Part shown: in pieces, positions 1-7,845 of the stretch
Position numbering within the stretch: position 1 is the stretch's first letter
Layout of the letters: each line of letters begins with the position of its first letter
NCBI GenBank assembly: GCA_002316015.1
Contig: DCCS01000045.1
Coordinates: 1-64,000, forward strand
DNA from: Prevotellaceae bacterium UBA1075
GTDB lineage: Bacteria; Bacteroidota; Bacteroidia; Bacteroidales; Bacteroidaceae
Reading direction: 5' to 3'
DNA length: 64,000 nt
Position numbers and translations under genes: made by a program
Notes under the pieces: generated by a model
What the model was told of the DNA's origin: nothing
What the model saw: only the letters and a program-made list of their open reading frames with translations
The model's database searches: none

Positions 1-503
1 TGGACATCACGGTGGACAATGAGGAGACCATCACAGGCGGCATCGTGGGACGCGTGAGTGCCGATGTCAACATGGAGAACGTCTATGCCGCAGGCTCAGT
101 CACGGGCACGGCGGTCACCGCCGGCGTGGTGGGCGACGCGAACGCCAGCTACGAGGGCGGCTCCACCTACAGGAACGTGTGCGTGTGGAACAACACCGAG
201 CAGATGTTCGGCACGGTCAAGGACAAAGACGTGGTGGAGGGTGTCCTCTACTACGACGGCCAGAACTTCCAGGACCTGCAGAAGGCTGTGGTGGCATGGG
301 ATCCCAATGTGTGGTCATGCACCATGGAGGAGGGAGCCTATCCCGTGCTCAAGAATGTCACAGGCACCGGCATCGGCTCTGTGGCCGGCGGCACGGGCGC
401 GCCCCGCACCGGCGGTGCCATCTACAACCTCAGCGGCCAGCGCGTGGAAAAGATGCGGAAGGGCATCTATATCCTGAACGGCAAGAAGGTGCTGGTCAAG
501 TAA
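1..503 (+). CDS. C-terminal part of a GLUG-repeat surface protein (5' end outside window)
   Basis: The reading frame is open from the window edge (first full codon at base 3) to TAA at 501-503, so the true start lies upstream. The visible part has a GLUG-like segment (GGIVGRVS, then NVYAAGSVTG, then AGVVGD), a motif found in repeats of Bacteroidetes cell-surface and adhesin-like proteins. It ends with IYNLSGQRVEK followed by KGIYILNGKKVLVK. That ending resembles a short type IX secretion (Por) sorting tail and recurs in two other proteins of this window. The protein is probably exported and surface-attached; its ligand is unknown. A strong terminator follows at 576-606. Confidence 0.7.
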   Translation, partial: DITVDNEETITGGIVGRVSADVNMENVYAAGSVTGTAVTAGVVGDANASYEGGSTYRNVCVWNNTEQMFGTVKDKDVVEGVLYYDGQNFQDLQKAVVAWDPNVWSCTMEEGAYPVLKNVTGTGIGSVAGGTGAPRTGGAIYNLSGQRVEKMRKGIYILNGKKVLVK

Positions 504-575
504 GCGGAACGCCCCGGAAGGACGGAAGGACTTGCGGGGACGTTCCCGAACTCTGACCAGGCAAGACAGCCCCAA

Positions 576-606
576 GGGCAGGGAGTCACGGCTCCCTGCC
601 CTTTTC
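576..606 (+). terminator. Rho-independent terminator after the surface-protein gene
   Basis: A perfect 10-bp stem, GGGCAGGGAG (576-585) with CTCCCTGCCC (592-601), encloses a 6-nt loop and is followed directly by TTTTC. A weaker inverted repeat (GGAACG with CGTTCC) lies about 45 bases upstream. Confidence 0.8.
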
Positions 607-645
607 TCGTCCCCATTCGTCCGCAGACCTCCGCCCCCCGGAAAA

Positions 646-704
646 CGCAGCCGCATGCATGTGCCAATGCAGCCGCATGCGTTGGCCATCGCATCGGCAT
701 GCGC
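646..704. repeat. 22-bp intergenic tandem repeat, locus 1
   Basis: About two full 22-bp units and one partial unit. Each has a GCCAA(T)GCA-like half followed by a GC-rich half containing the palindrome GCATGC. The units lie at 661-682 and 683-704. The array sits in the 390-bp gap before pyrE and is preceded by GGAAAACGC, as at locus 2 (29160-29259). The rest of the gap holds the terminator at 576-606 and the pyrE promoter; nothing else is evident. Confidence 0.7.
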
Positions 705-860
705 CGGCAGACACAGCACTATGGCATGAGCGCCAGGAAACCCGACAAAGCCACGGCCCGGGGCAACCAAGCGACAGAACCAGACTGCCGGCCCATGTCC
801 CGAAAGGGCAAAAGCGTCGCTTTCCTACGGCTCACGTGGACAGGGGAAGAGACTTTTTCG

Positions 861-868
861 TAACTTTG
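861..868 (+). promoter_or_regulatory. Bacteroidetes-type -7 box of pyrE
   Basis: TAACTTTG matches TAnnTTTG. It overlaps a GTG (868-870) that could extend the pyrE frame, so transcription must begin downstream of that codon and translation at ATG 895 is favoured. Confidence 0.6.
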
Positions 869-894
869 TGCAGGAATACAAACACACTTATGAT

Positions 895-1530
895 ATGACA
901 CAGACTCTGGAATCCTGTCTCGCGGCCAAGTTGCTGGACGTGAAAGCCATCAAGTTGCAGCCCGCCGACCCCTTCACCTGGGCAAGCGGCTGGAAGAGCC
1001 CCTTCTATTGTGACAACCGCAAGGCACTCTCCTTCCCCGACCTGCGCACCTTCGTCAAAGTGGAGCTCACCCGCGCCGTACTGGAGAATTTCCCCCAGGC
1101 CGGGGCTGTGGCCGGCGTGGCCACAGGAGCCATCGCCCAGGGCGCGCTGGTGGCCGACACACTGGGCCTGCCCTTTGCCTATGTGCGCAGCAAGGCCAAG
1201 GACCACGGCATGGCCAATCTGATAGAAGGCGAATTGAAGCCCGCCACCAAGGTGGTGGTGGTAGAGGACCTCATCAGCACGGGCGGAAGCAGCCTGAAGG
1301 CCGTGGAGGCCCTGCGTGCCGCCGGTTATGAGGTGGTGGGCATGGTGGCCTCATACACCTATGGCTTCCCCATCGCCGAGCAGGCTTTCGCCGAGGCCAG
1401 GGTCAAGCTCATCACGCTCACCAACTACGAGGCGGTGGTGGACGAGGCCCTGCGCACAGGCTACATCTCCGAGGACCAGGTGCCCATGCTCCACGAGTGG
1501 CGCAAGGATCCCGCACACTGGGAGGGATAG
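895..1530 (+). CDS. pyrE: Orotate phosphoribosyltransferase
   Basis: Transfers orotate onto PRPP to give orotidine 5'-monophosphate, step five of de novo pyrimidine synthesis, in the cytoplasm. The 211-residue protein has the PRPP-binding signature VVVVEDLISTGGSS near residue 115 and the substrate loop region around YVRSKAKDHG, with the usual family length. The ATG at 895 is chosen because the promoter box overlaps the only upstream candidate. The next gene in the same direction begins 177 bases downstream. Confidence 0.95.
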   Translation: MTQTLESCLAAKLLDVKAIKLQPADPFTWASGWKSPFYCDNRKALSFPDLRTFVKVELTRAVLENFPQAGAVAGVATGAIAQGALVADTLGLPFAYVRSKAKDHGMANLIEGELKPATKVVVVEDLISTGGSSLKAVEALRAAGYEVVGMVASYTYGFPIAEQAFAEARVKLITLTNYEAVVDEALRTGYISEDQVPMLHEWRKDPAHWEG

Positions 1531-1657
1531 TTTACCCAGGGGGAGGAATACGGCTTGCGGTTCTATGGCCCCTGTCCTCCTCAACGGCACGCCCGCAGAG
1601 CCAACCTGCCGCATACCCCGCACTGCCACAAGCCCGTACATCCATACATTTGCACAA

Positions 1658-1700
1658 CCATACAACCGCAAAACCATACACCCCATACAACCGCAAAACC
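1658..1700 (+). repeat. Direct repeats in an AC-rich leader
   Basis: An 18-base sequence beginning CCATACAACCGC and ending AAAACC occurs at 1658-1675 and again at 1683-1700, ending 7 bases before the ATG at 1708. Both lie in a guanine-poor leader. A TACATTTG box (1645-1652) may be the -7 element. The argH leader near 2266-2284 carries the related string CACACAACCGCAAA. Confidence 0.6.
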
Positions 1701-1707
1701 GCAAAAA

Positions 1708-2184
1708 ATGACAGAATACAAGAGCACGGTGCATGTGTCACCGTTTCCCCAGCAGAGAGTCTATGACCGGCTCTCCGACCTGACATTCCTGTCGGTCATC
1801 CAAAACCAAGTGGACAATCCCGACGCGCGGAAGCGCATCCTGGACCAGGCCGGGGGCAAGGTCACGCCCGAACAGATGGACAAGGTGGCCGAGAAGATAC
1901 GCCACATGCAATTTGACCGGGACACGGCCACGGCCGACTCGCCCGTGGGCAAGATAACGCTGCGCATCATAGAGCGCGAGGAGCCCAAGTGCATAAAGTT
2001 TGCCCTGGAGGGCGCGCCCGTGCAGGCCAACCTGTGGATACAGCTTCTGCCGCAAGCCGGCCAGTGCGCCATGCGCCTGACCCTGAGGGCCGAGCTGAAC
2101 TTCCTCGTCAAGCAGATGGTGGGCAAGAAACTGGGACAGGGCGTGGAGGGGCTGGCACAGATGCTGGCACAGATACCATACTGA
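1708..2184 (+). CDS. SRPBCC (START-like) family protein
   Basis: A 158-residue cytoplasmic protein starting MTEYKSTVHVS. The N-terminal VHVSPFPQQRVYDRLSDL is the typical first strand and helix of the SRPBCC/polyketide-cyclase fold, a helix-grip cavity that binds lipids or other small hydrophobic ligands. The C-terminal helix is rich in Gly-Gln-Gly-Val-Glu-Gly-Leu-Ala, as in Bacteroidales homologues found between pyrE and argH. No catalytic residues can be named and the ligand is unknown. The leader before it carries direct repeats instead of a Shine-Dalgarno sequence. Confidence 0.75.
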   Translation: MTEYKSTVHVSPFPQQRVYDRLSDLTFLSVIQNQVDNPDARKRILDQAGGKVTPEQMDKVAEKIRHMQFDRDTATADSPVGKITLRIIEREEPKCIKFALEGAPVQANLWIQLLPQAGQCAMRLTLRAELNFLVKQMVGKKLGQGVEGLAQMLAQIPY

Positions 2185-2288
2185 ACGAATTCGGGGTTAT
2201 GCGGTTTTTACGACTCCAGCCCTCTCAAGACGGGCGAGGCACAGCATAAGCGTACAACCCACATAACCACACAACCGCAAAGAAGACA

Positions 2289-3638
2289 ATGCCAAAACTA
2301 TGGGACAAGGGCTTCAGCACAGCCCAAGAGATAGAACGCTTCACCGTGGGCAGAGACCGTGAGATGGACCTCTACCTGGCCGAGAGCGACGTGCTGGGCA
2401 GCATGGCCCACATCACCATGCTGGAAAGCATCGGACTGCTCACGGCCAGTGAACTGGAGACACTGCTCGCCGAACTGCGCGCCATACGCGGGGAAATCCT
2501 TGCGGGGAACTTCCGCATCGAGGAGGGTGTGGAGGACGTGCACTCGCAGATAGAGCTCATGCTCACACGGCGGCTGGGCGACATGGGCAAGAAGATACAC
2601 TCGGGACGCAGCCGCAACGACCAGGTGCTGGTGGACCTGAAGCTCTTCACACGCCGCCAGCTGAAACTGGTGGCCGAGGACGTGCGCGCCCTCTTCACCG
2701 AACTGCAGGCACAGAGCGAGCGGTACAGGCAGGTGCTCATGCCTGGATACACACACCTGCAGGTGGCCATGCCCAGCAGTTTCGGGCTGTGGTTTGGGGC
2801 TTACGCCGAGAGCCTGGTGGATGACATGATGTTCCTGCAGGCCGCCTACCGCATGACCAACCGCAACCCCCTGGGCTCGGCGGCAGGCTACGGAAGCAGT
2901 TTCCCGCTTGACCGCGAGATGACCACAAGGCTTCTGGGCTTCGACTCCATGGACTACAACGTGGTGTATGCACAGATGGGACGCGGAAAGATGGAGCGCA
3001 ACGTGGCCTTCGCGCTGGCCAGCGTGGCGGGCACGCTGAGCAAGCTGGCCTTTGACGCCTGCCTGTTCAACAGTCAGAACTTCGCCTTCGTGAAGCTCCC
3101 CGACGAGTGCACCACGGGCTCCAGCATCATGCCCCACAAGAAGAACCCCGACGTGTTTGAGCTCACACGCGCCAAGTGCAACAAGATACAGGCACTCCCG
3201 CAGCAGATCATGCTCATCATGAACAACCTGCCCAGCGGATACTTCCGCGACCTGCAGATTATCAAGGAGGTGTTCCTGCCCAGTTTCCAGGAACTGCGCG
3301 ACTGCCTGGCCATGGCCACCTACATCATCGGACGCGTCAAGGTCAACGAGCACATCCTGGACGACCCGCGCTATGACCTCATGTTCTCGGTGGAGGAGGT
3401 CAACCGCCTGGCTGCCGGGGGAATGCCCTTCCGCGACGCTTACAGGAAGGTGGGCATGGACATCCAGGCCGGCAACTTCAAGCCCCGCAAGGAGGTGCAC
3501 CACACCCACGAGGGCAGCATAGGCAACCTGTGCAACGCCCAGATCAAGGCTCTGATGGACGAGGTGTGGGGCGGCTTCCACTTCGGGCGCATGGAGGAGG
3601 CCGAGCGCAAGCTGGCTACCGGAGAACCCCAACCCTGA
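2289..3638 (+). CDS. argH: Argininosuccinate lyase
   Basis: Cleaves argininosuccinate to arginine and fumarate, the last step of arginine synthesis. The 449-residue protein belongs to the fumarase/aspartase superfamily. It has the signature GSSIMPHKKNPD near residue 280 (the family usually has Q in place of H), the conserved GRSRNDQV segment near residue 110 and the TGSS catalytic-loop context. Length is normal. The 104-base gap upstream contains an AC-rich leader like that of the preceding gene, so the three genes may share regulation. Confidence 0.95.
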   Translation: MPKLWDKGFSTAQEIERFTVGRDREMDLYLAESDVLGSMAHITMLESIGLLTASELETLLAELRAIRGEILAGNFRIEEGVEDVHSQIELMLTRRLGDMGKKIHSGRSRNDQVLVDLKLFTRRQLKLVAEDVRALFTELQAQSERYRQVLMPGYTHLQVAMPSSFGLWFGAYAESLVDDMMFLQAAYRMTNRNPLGSAAGYGSSFPLDREMTTRLLGFDSMDYNVVYAQMGRGKMERNVAFALASVAGTLSKLAFDACLFNSQNFAFVKLPDECTTGSSIMPHKKNPDVFELTRAKCNKIQALPQQIMLIMNNLPSGYFRDLQIIKEVFLPSFQELRDCLAMATYIIGRVKVNEHILDDPRYDLMFSVEEVNRLAAGGMPFRDAYRKVGMDIQAGNFKPRKEVHHTHEGSIGNLCNAQIKALMDEVWGGFHFGRMEEAERKLATGEPQP

Positions 3639-3719
3639 CCATACTCAAGGGGGAAGGCCGACGGGCAACGCCCACAAGTGCCTCCCCCACATTTGTCCCA
3701 CCCCCATGATACCCATCCT

Positions 3720-4262
3720 ATGAAAGAGCGGCTGCTTGCCATCCTCATGCTATTGCCCGGCATGGTATCCTGTACCGAGACCGACAGCCTCTACTGCAAC
3801 TTCCCCGCACGGCTGGTGATAGACAACACCTACCAGGCTCCCGCCCTCTACACGGCGTGCAACAGCCTGGGGGAATTCTGCTACACGACCATCGACGGGC
3901 AGAAGATATATTTCCATGGAAGCAAGGAGACCTCGCCAGTCAACCTGGTCGCGCTGAACAACTACAACAGCATCGTGCTGGGGCTGGGCGGCCTCATCAT
4001 AGGGAAGCCCGCGCTGCCCGAGATAGGGAAAAGCGAGAGCCAGGTGGTGTGCTTTGACCTCAACTGCCCCAACTGCTACGAGCAGTACGGAGGCATCACC
4101 AAGCGGCTGCAGCTCGAGGGCGCCACAGCCCGATGCAAAGGATGCGGACGCACCTATGACCTCAACAGCCTGGGCATCGTGTCGCGGGGCGAGAGCGGAC
4201 GGTCACTCTTCCGCTACCGTGTCTCCTACGTGGGGGCGGCACTGGTGGTCAGCAACAGGTGA
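3720..4262 (+). CDS. Lipoprotein with a Rieske-like domain carrying two CxxC pairs
   Basis: A 180-residue protein with a lipoprotein signal, MKERLLAILMLLPGMVSC; Cys18 is the likely lipidated residue, and Met at -3 is somewhat unusual. The C-terminal half has CPNC followed about 20 residues later by CKGCGRTYDLN, spaced like the two ligand loops of a Rieske domain. The Cys-x-His of each loop is replaced by CxxC, so the site could hold a Zn or Fe ion with four Cys ligands rather than a [2Fe-2S] cluster. That metal assignment is inference. The start at 3720 is chosen for the lipobox. It converges with the next gene, only 14 bases away. Confidence 0.55.
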   Translation: MKERLLAILMLLPGMVSCTETDSLYCNFPARLVIDNTYQAPALYTACNSLGEFCYTTIDGQKIYFHGSKETSPVNLVALNNYNSIVLGLGGLIIGKPALPEIGKSESQVVCFDLNCPNCYEQYGGITKRLQLEGATARCKGCGRTYDLNSLGIVSRGESGRSLFRYRVSYVGAALVVSNR

Positions 4263-4276
4263 CTGCCGATGGCATG

Positions 4277-5047
4277 CTACCTGGCCACGAAATACTTCAC
4301 CTTGAGGTCATAGACATACACGCCCTCCATGAACTCTGTACCCTTGGGCATAATCACAGTCTGCACTGTGGGGCACTTGTAGAACATGTCATACGATGCC
4401 TTCCCCTTGCGCAGGCTTACAGCCAACAGGCATGCTCCCGAGGTATCAAGAGTCAGCCTGTGCGCCTTCAGCCTGGTCAGCCAGCGGTTGCGCACCTTCT
4501 TCCACCCCTTTCTGTCCACAGGCTTTGACAAGTCCACGAGTTCCCCCTGCAAGCCCTTTACGCCATAAGAGCTCTGGAAGTGCAAGTCCTTACGACCCGC
4601 AATGAGCAGAGAGGACTTATAGAATGGCGCGCCTCCCCAGGACTTTGTGGTGGAACCGTTCAACCCCGGATGACTGATGACAATCTGATCCTGGAAGCCC
4701 GAATAGTAATCTGGCATAGCCCAGCCATAAATGGCATCCTCCACACTGTTAAGTGTCATATAGGGGCGTTTGTCTGTAACAAAGGAAGCGTCCCTCATGT
4801 CTAATTGCCGAACTTTCCCCACAAGCCCTTTGTGACAGTCCGCCTCGTAGCCACACAAGTGCCTCAAAACATGTATGTCCTCAGAGTTGAGTTTGCCACT
4901 GACAGCAAGATCAGGACAAGAACCTATAGAATCCGTCTCCACAATCCGCAGTAATTCTCCTGGCACATCCACCCGGACAACCTGCTGTGCTACGGAAAAG
5001 GAAATGGCAAACATAAGCCACGCAACACACAAAAAAGACCTTTTCAT
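4277..5047 (-). CDS. Secreted BspA-like (leucine-rich-repeat family) protein
   Basis: A 256-residue protein with a clear signal peptide (MKRSFLCVAWLMFAISFSVAQ). The segment SGKLNSEDIHVLRHLCG followed by VRQLDMRDASF matches the N-terminal cap of BspA-like LRR proteins of Prevotella and Bacteroides. The C-terminal piece FYKCPTVQTVIMPKG continues the repeat rhythm. It is far shorter than typical BspA proteins, so it may be a small family member or a reduced one. Codon use is more AT-rich than in neighbouring housekeeping genes. A second protein with a related C-terminus is cut by the window end (63632-64000). Function and ligand are unknown. Confidence 0.5.
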   Translation of the reverse strand: MKRSFLCVAWLMFAISFSVAQQVVRVDVPGELLRIVETDSIGSCPDLAVSGKLNSEDIHVLRHLCGYEADCHKGLVGKVRQLDMRDASFVTDKRPYMTLNSVEDAIYGWAMPDYYSGFQDQIVISHPGLNGSTTKSWGGAPFYKSSLLIAGRKDLHFQSSYGVKGLQGELVDLSKPVDRKGWKKVRNRWLTRLKAHRLTLDTSGACLLAVSLRKGKASYDMFYKCPTVQTVIMPKGTEFMEGVYVYDLKVKYFVAR

Positions 5048-5106
5048 ACGCTTTTCTTTTATCCCCTTAATTCCGCAACACTATTATAAATTATACTTTT
5101 AAAGTT

Positions 5107-5131
5107 CCTGAGCAACAAAAAGTTGCTCAGG
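5107..5131. other. Perfect stem-loop at the left edge of the IS region
   Basis: CCTGAGCAAC (5107-5116), AAAAA, GTTGCTCAGG (5122-5131): a 10-bp perfect stem with a 5-nt loop, about 70 bases before the transposase start. It could be a transcription-blocking hairpin of the insertion sequence or a terminal structure. No matching sequence was found on the right side. Confidence 0.6.
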
Positions 5132-5169
5132 ATTTTGCCATGTCGAAGAATTCACTTATCTTAGTGTTG

Positions 5170-5177
5170 CAAATATA
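5170..5177 (-). promoter_or_regulatory. Possible outward -7 box toward the BspA-like gene
   Basis: On the minus strand this reads TATATTTG, matching TAnnTTTG. It lies between the stem-loop and the transposase start and faces the gene that starts at 5047, giving a long leader. If the IS begins near 5107, this would be an IS-borne outward promoter. Confidence 0.35.
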
Positions 5178-5200
5178 AACAAGAGAATCCGACGATTGAC

Positions 5201-6487
5201 ATGGCGAAAATACGAATTAAATCTGAGAAACTCACTCCTTTTGGAGGAATATTTTCAATCATGGAGCAATTTGACTCCACACTGTCATCTGTAATCGACT
5301 CGACCCTCGGTCTAAGATGCAGTTCGTTCGGTTATCAGTACAGCGAAATCATCCGTTCTCTCATGAGTATCTACTTCTGTGGTGGCTCATGTATTGAAGA
5401 TGTCACCACCCATTTGACAAACCATCTCTCGCTCCATCCGACACTTCGCACTTGTAGTTCCGACACTATTCTCAGGGCAATAAAGGAACTGACGCAAGAA
5501 AACATCTCATACACATCAGATACGGGCAAGAGCTACGATTTCAACACGGCTGACACTCTCAATGCTTTACTGCCCAATTGTATGTTTGCATCTGGCCAAC
5601 TGAAAGAAGGTGAGATGTATGATGTCGATTTCGACCATCAGTTCATAGAAACCGAGAAGTATGATGCAAAGCCTACATACAAGAAGTTCTTTGGTTACCG
5701 CCCCGGTGTGGCGGTTGTTGGCGACTTGATTGTAGGCATTGAGAATAGCGATGGCAACACAAATGTTCGTTTCCACCAGAAGAACACGCTGAAGAGGTTC
5801 TTTGAGAGATTTGAACAGAATGGGCTCACTGTCAATCGTTTCAGGGCTGATTGCGGATCATGTTCCGAGGATATCGTGGAAGAGATAGAGAAACACTGCA
5901 AGTCCTTTTATATCCGCGCAAACCGCTGCAGTTCGCTCTACAATGACATCTTTACTCTCCGGGGCTGGAAGACTGAGGAAATCAATGGCATTGGGTTTGA
6001 ATTGAACTCTATCCTTGTTGAGAAGTGGAAGGGTAAAGCACACAGACTTGTGATTCAAAGACAGAAACGGACGGATGGTGTGCAGGATCTTTGGGAGGGA
6101 GAATACACATACCGTTGCATCCTGACTGACGACCATGAATCTTCCGCAAGAGAAATTGTCGAGTTCTATAACCTTCGTGGAGGAAAGGAACGTGTCTTCG
6201 ATGACATGGACAATGGTTTCGGGTGGAACAGATTGCCCAAATCCTTCATGGCAGAGAACACCGTGTTCCTTCTTCTTACAGCGCTTATCCGTAATTTCTA
6301 CAAGGCCATTGTCCAAAAACTTGACGTAAAGAGGTTCGGACTCAATGCAACAAGTCGCATAAAAGCGTTTGTCTTCAGGTTTATCTCTGTACCGGCCAAG
6401 TGGATCAGGACATCAAGGCGGTATGTGCTGAATATCTATACCTGTAATAATGCTTACGCAGATGTATTCCAGACTGATTTTGGATAA
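5201..6487 (+). CDS. IS1380 family transposase
   Basis: A 428-residue DDE-type transposase that cuts and joins the IS ends. The block DFDHQFIETEKYDAK, with KKFFGYRPGVA just after it, matches the characteristic first-Asp region of IS1380 enzymes (the DxDxT-like strand and the KxxxGYxPGVA motif). The second-Asp region is FRADCGSCS. The conserved YNLRGGKERVFDDMDNGFGWNRLP segment near residue 325 holds the catalytic Glu with the YREK-like arrangement. Length is normal for the family and the frame is intact, so it may be active. Confidence 0.85.
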   Translation: MAKIRIKSEKLTPFGGIFSIMEQFDSTLSSVIDSTLGLRCSSFGYQYSEIIRSLMSIYFCGGSCIEDVTTHLTNHLSLHPTLRTCSSDTILRAIKELTQENISYTSDTGKSYDFNTADTLNALLPNCMFASGQLKEGEMYDVDFDHQFIETEKYDAKPTYKKFFGYRPGVAVVGDLIVGIENSDGNTNVRFHQKNTLKRFFERFEQNGLTVNRFRADCGSCSEDIVEEIEKHCKSFYIRANRCSSLYNDIFTLRGWKTEEINGIGFELNSILVEKWKGKAHRLVIQRQKRTDGVQDLWEGEYTYRCILTDDHESSAREIVEFYNLRGGKERVFDDMDNGFGWNRLPKSFMAENTVFLLLTALIRNFYKAIVQKLDVKRFGLNATSRIKAFVFRFISVPAKWIRTSRRYVLNIYTCNNAYADVFQTDFG

Positions 6488-6808
6488 CGCCTACAACTTA
6501 TGGGTATGATACTGCGTATTGTCTCAAGTCGCATTGTGGGGTAAGGGGATGTTGTAGGCAGAAGTGGGTATTTCTGCCTCAATTTATCTGATAATTCAGT
6601 AATGGGAGGACGTGCACACGCAAGAAGGACGTTGAAGGGCTTGGTTGCGGATTTGAGGTATCCGTCATGCGGACACACAGTTATCCCTGCGTACTCTTTT
6701 TTACTGACCAGCCATTAAGCGTGGCGATACTCCTGGGGAACGGAGAATGTGGTGTTTATGCCGCCTATGGTAAAAGGAACCTCCACCATGGCAGGTTTAC
6801 CATTCTCG

Positions 6809-7384
6809 TCACTGCCGATCTCTTGTGGGAAACTTTCCCTGCTCCTTCTCATAGAAGAAGCGCCACAGGGGAGCGACCATGAGAGCCTGGCGGAACTCGC
6901 CTGCGAGCAGCATCTGCCACACCTCCTGGGGGTTGAAGAAGTGTACCTCCAGGTATTCCGTATGGTCAAGATGCTGGGTACCCTTGCGCTCCACACCTGT
7001 GGCCAGGAAGCAGTGGCACAGGTTGGTCATCGTGCTGGGATTGGCCGAGATGTCCATCAGGTGCCTCCACTCCCCGCCACCGAAGCCGGTCTCCTCCATC
7101 AGTTCACGCCGAGCGGCCTGCTCAGGGCTTTCGCCTTTCTCCATCACACCCGCCACTATCTCGTAAGAGGTCTCCCCCAAGGCATGCCGATACTGCCGCT
7201 CCAGTATCATCTGGCCATCGGTAGTGATGGCGATGACATTAATCCAATCGGGATATTCCAGCACATAATACTCGTCCTGCACCACTCCATTGGGCAAGCG
7301 CACCACATCCCTGCGGGCTGTGAGCCAGGGACGCTTGATAAGATACTGCGAGGAGAGAGTCTCCCACTTGATGTCCTTTTCCAT
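6809..7384 (-). CDS. NUDIX hydrolase (ADP-ribose pyrophosphatase-like)
   Basis: A 191-residue cytoplasmic hydrolase that splits a nucleoside diphosphate linked to another group. The Nudix box GVMEKGESPEQAARREL, then MEETGF, fits GX5EX7REUXEEXGU. The N-terminal half resembles the ADP-ribose pyrophosphatase subfamily (VIAITTDGQMILERQYR, then GETSYEIVAG). ATG 7384 is preferred to the GTG two codons upstream. The gene is transcribed from a minus-strand TAAGTTTG box at 7410-7417. The roughly 320 bases from the transposase stop to its 3' end (6488-6808) show only the IS flank and no gene. Confidence 0.85.
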   Translation of the reverse strand: MEKDIKWETLSSQYLIKRPWLTARRDVVRLPNGVVQDEYYVLEYPDWINVIAITTDGQMILERQYRHALGETSYEIVAGVMEKGESPEQAARRELMEETGFGGGEWRHLMDISANPSTMTNLCHCFLATGVERKGTQHLDHTEYLEVHFFNPQEVWQMLLAGEFRQALMVAPLWRFFYEKEQGKFPTRDRQ

Positions 7385-7409
7385 AATCACACAGGATGGT
7401 TTACCGCCA

Positions 7410-7417
7410 CAAACTTA
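7410..7417 (-). promoter_or_regulatory. -7 box of the NUDIX gene
   Basis: The minus strand reads TAAGTTTG (TAnnTTTG), 25 bases upstream of the ATG at 7384. No clear TTTG lies at -33. Confidence 0.45.
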
Positions 7418-7528
7418 CCGCTTTTCCCCGAACCATGCGGCACGGAGAAGTCAGAAAATGCAAGAGTTGGCACATCCGCGCCATGAAACGGAAGCCCCAG
7501 GCGGGGAGCGCAAAAAGAACCTTCAGAA

Positions 7529-7560
7529 TTTGGCCAATTGGGCAGAATCCCCTACCTTTG
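7529..7560 (+). promoter_or_regulatory. Full Bacteroidetes promoter of tRNA-Leu
   Basis: TTTG (7529-7532), a 20-nt spacer, then TACCTTTG (7553-7560) fit the -33/-7 consensus of the major Bacteroidetes sigma factor. The tRNA begins 12 bases later. Confidence 0.8.
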
Positions 7561-7572
7561 CAGCCGTACAAA

Positions 7573-7654
7573 GCCCAGATGGCGGAATCGGTAGACGCGC
7601 TGGTCTCAAACACCAGTGGGGCAACCCGTGCCGGTTCGACCCCGGCTCTGGGTA
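7573..7654 (+). tRNA. tRNA-Leu (anticodon CAA)
   Basis: The acceptor stem GCCCAGA pairs with TCTGGGT (last pair G-T). The D-arm is GGCGGAATCGGTAGACGC. The anticodon stem CTGGT/ACCAG encloses the loop CTCAAAC, giving anticodon CAA, which reads UUG. A long variable arm (GTGGGGCAACCCGT) marks it as a class II tRNA, and the T-arm is GCCGGTTCGACCCCGGC. CCA is not encoded. Confidence 0.93.
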
Positions 7655-7657
7655 CTG

Positions 7658-7700
7658 AGAACGGTTGACAATCCCAGGATTGCCAGCCGTTCTTCTTTTT
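7658..7700 (+). terminator. Terminator of tRNA-Leu
   Basis: AGAACGGTTGACAATCC pairs with GGATTGCCAGCCGTTCT with two mismatches (7658-7693). A T-rich tract, TTCTTTTT, follows. Confidence 0.75.
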
Positions 7701-7845
7701 CGTCTGTCATGGGGAATGCCAGGCTCAACTGATTTTCAGCGGGGATAAGCAAACAAGTCCGGCCCAACCTATAATTCCCCCTTGCGGGACTCCGCACCGA
7801 TGTGTGTACAGAAGGGGATTTACCCCGGAGCCAGGAAGGCTTGGG

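Larger units (their letters stand above)
5107..6700 (+). mobile_element. IS1380-type insertion sequence (ends not resolved)
   Basis: The segment has visibly lower GC (about 45-48 percent in sampled lines) than its surroundings (about 60 percent) and carries one full-length transposase. Right of the transposase there is an inverted repeat (GCCTACAAC near 6488 with GTTGTAGGC near 6552) and a short hairpin GGCAGAA/TTCTGCC followed by TCAATTT. Terminal inverted repeats and a target duplication could not be identified by eye, so both boundaries are approximate. Confidence 0.55.

Noticed and set aside
868..894. Longer pyrE start at GTG 868
   Set aside because: The codon overlaps the TAACTTTG promoter box, so it would not be in the transcript.
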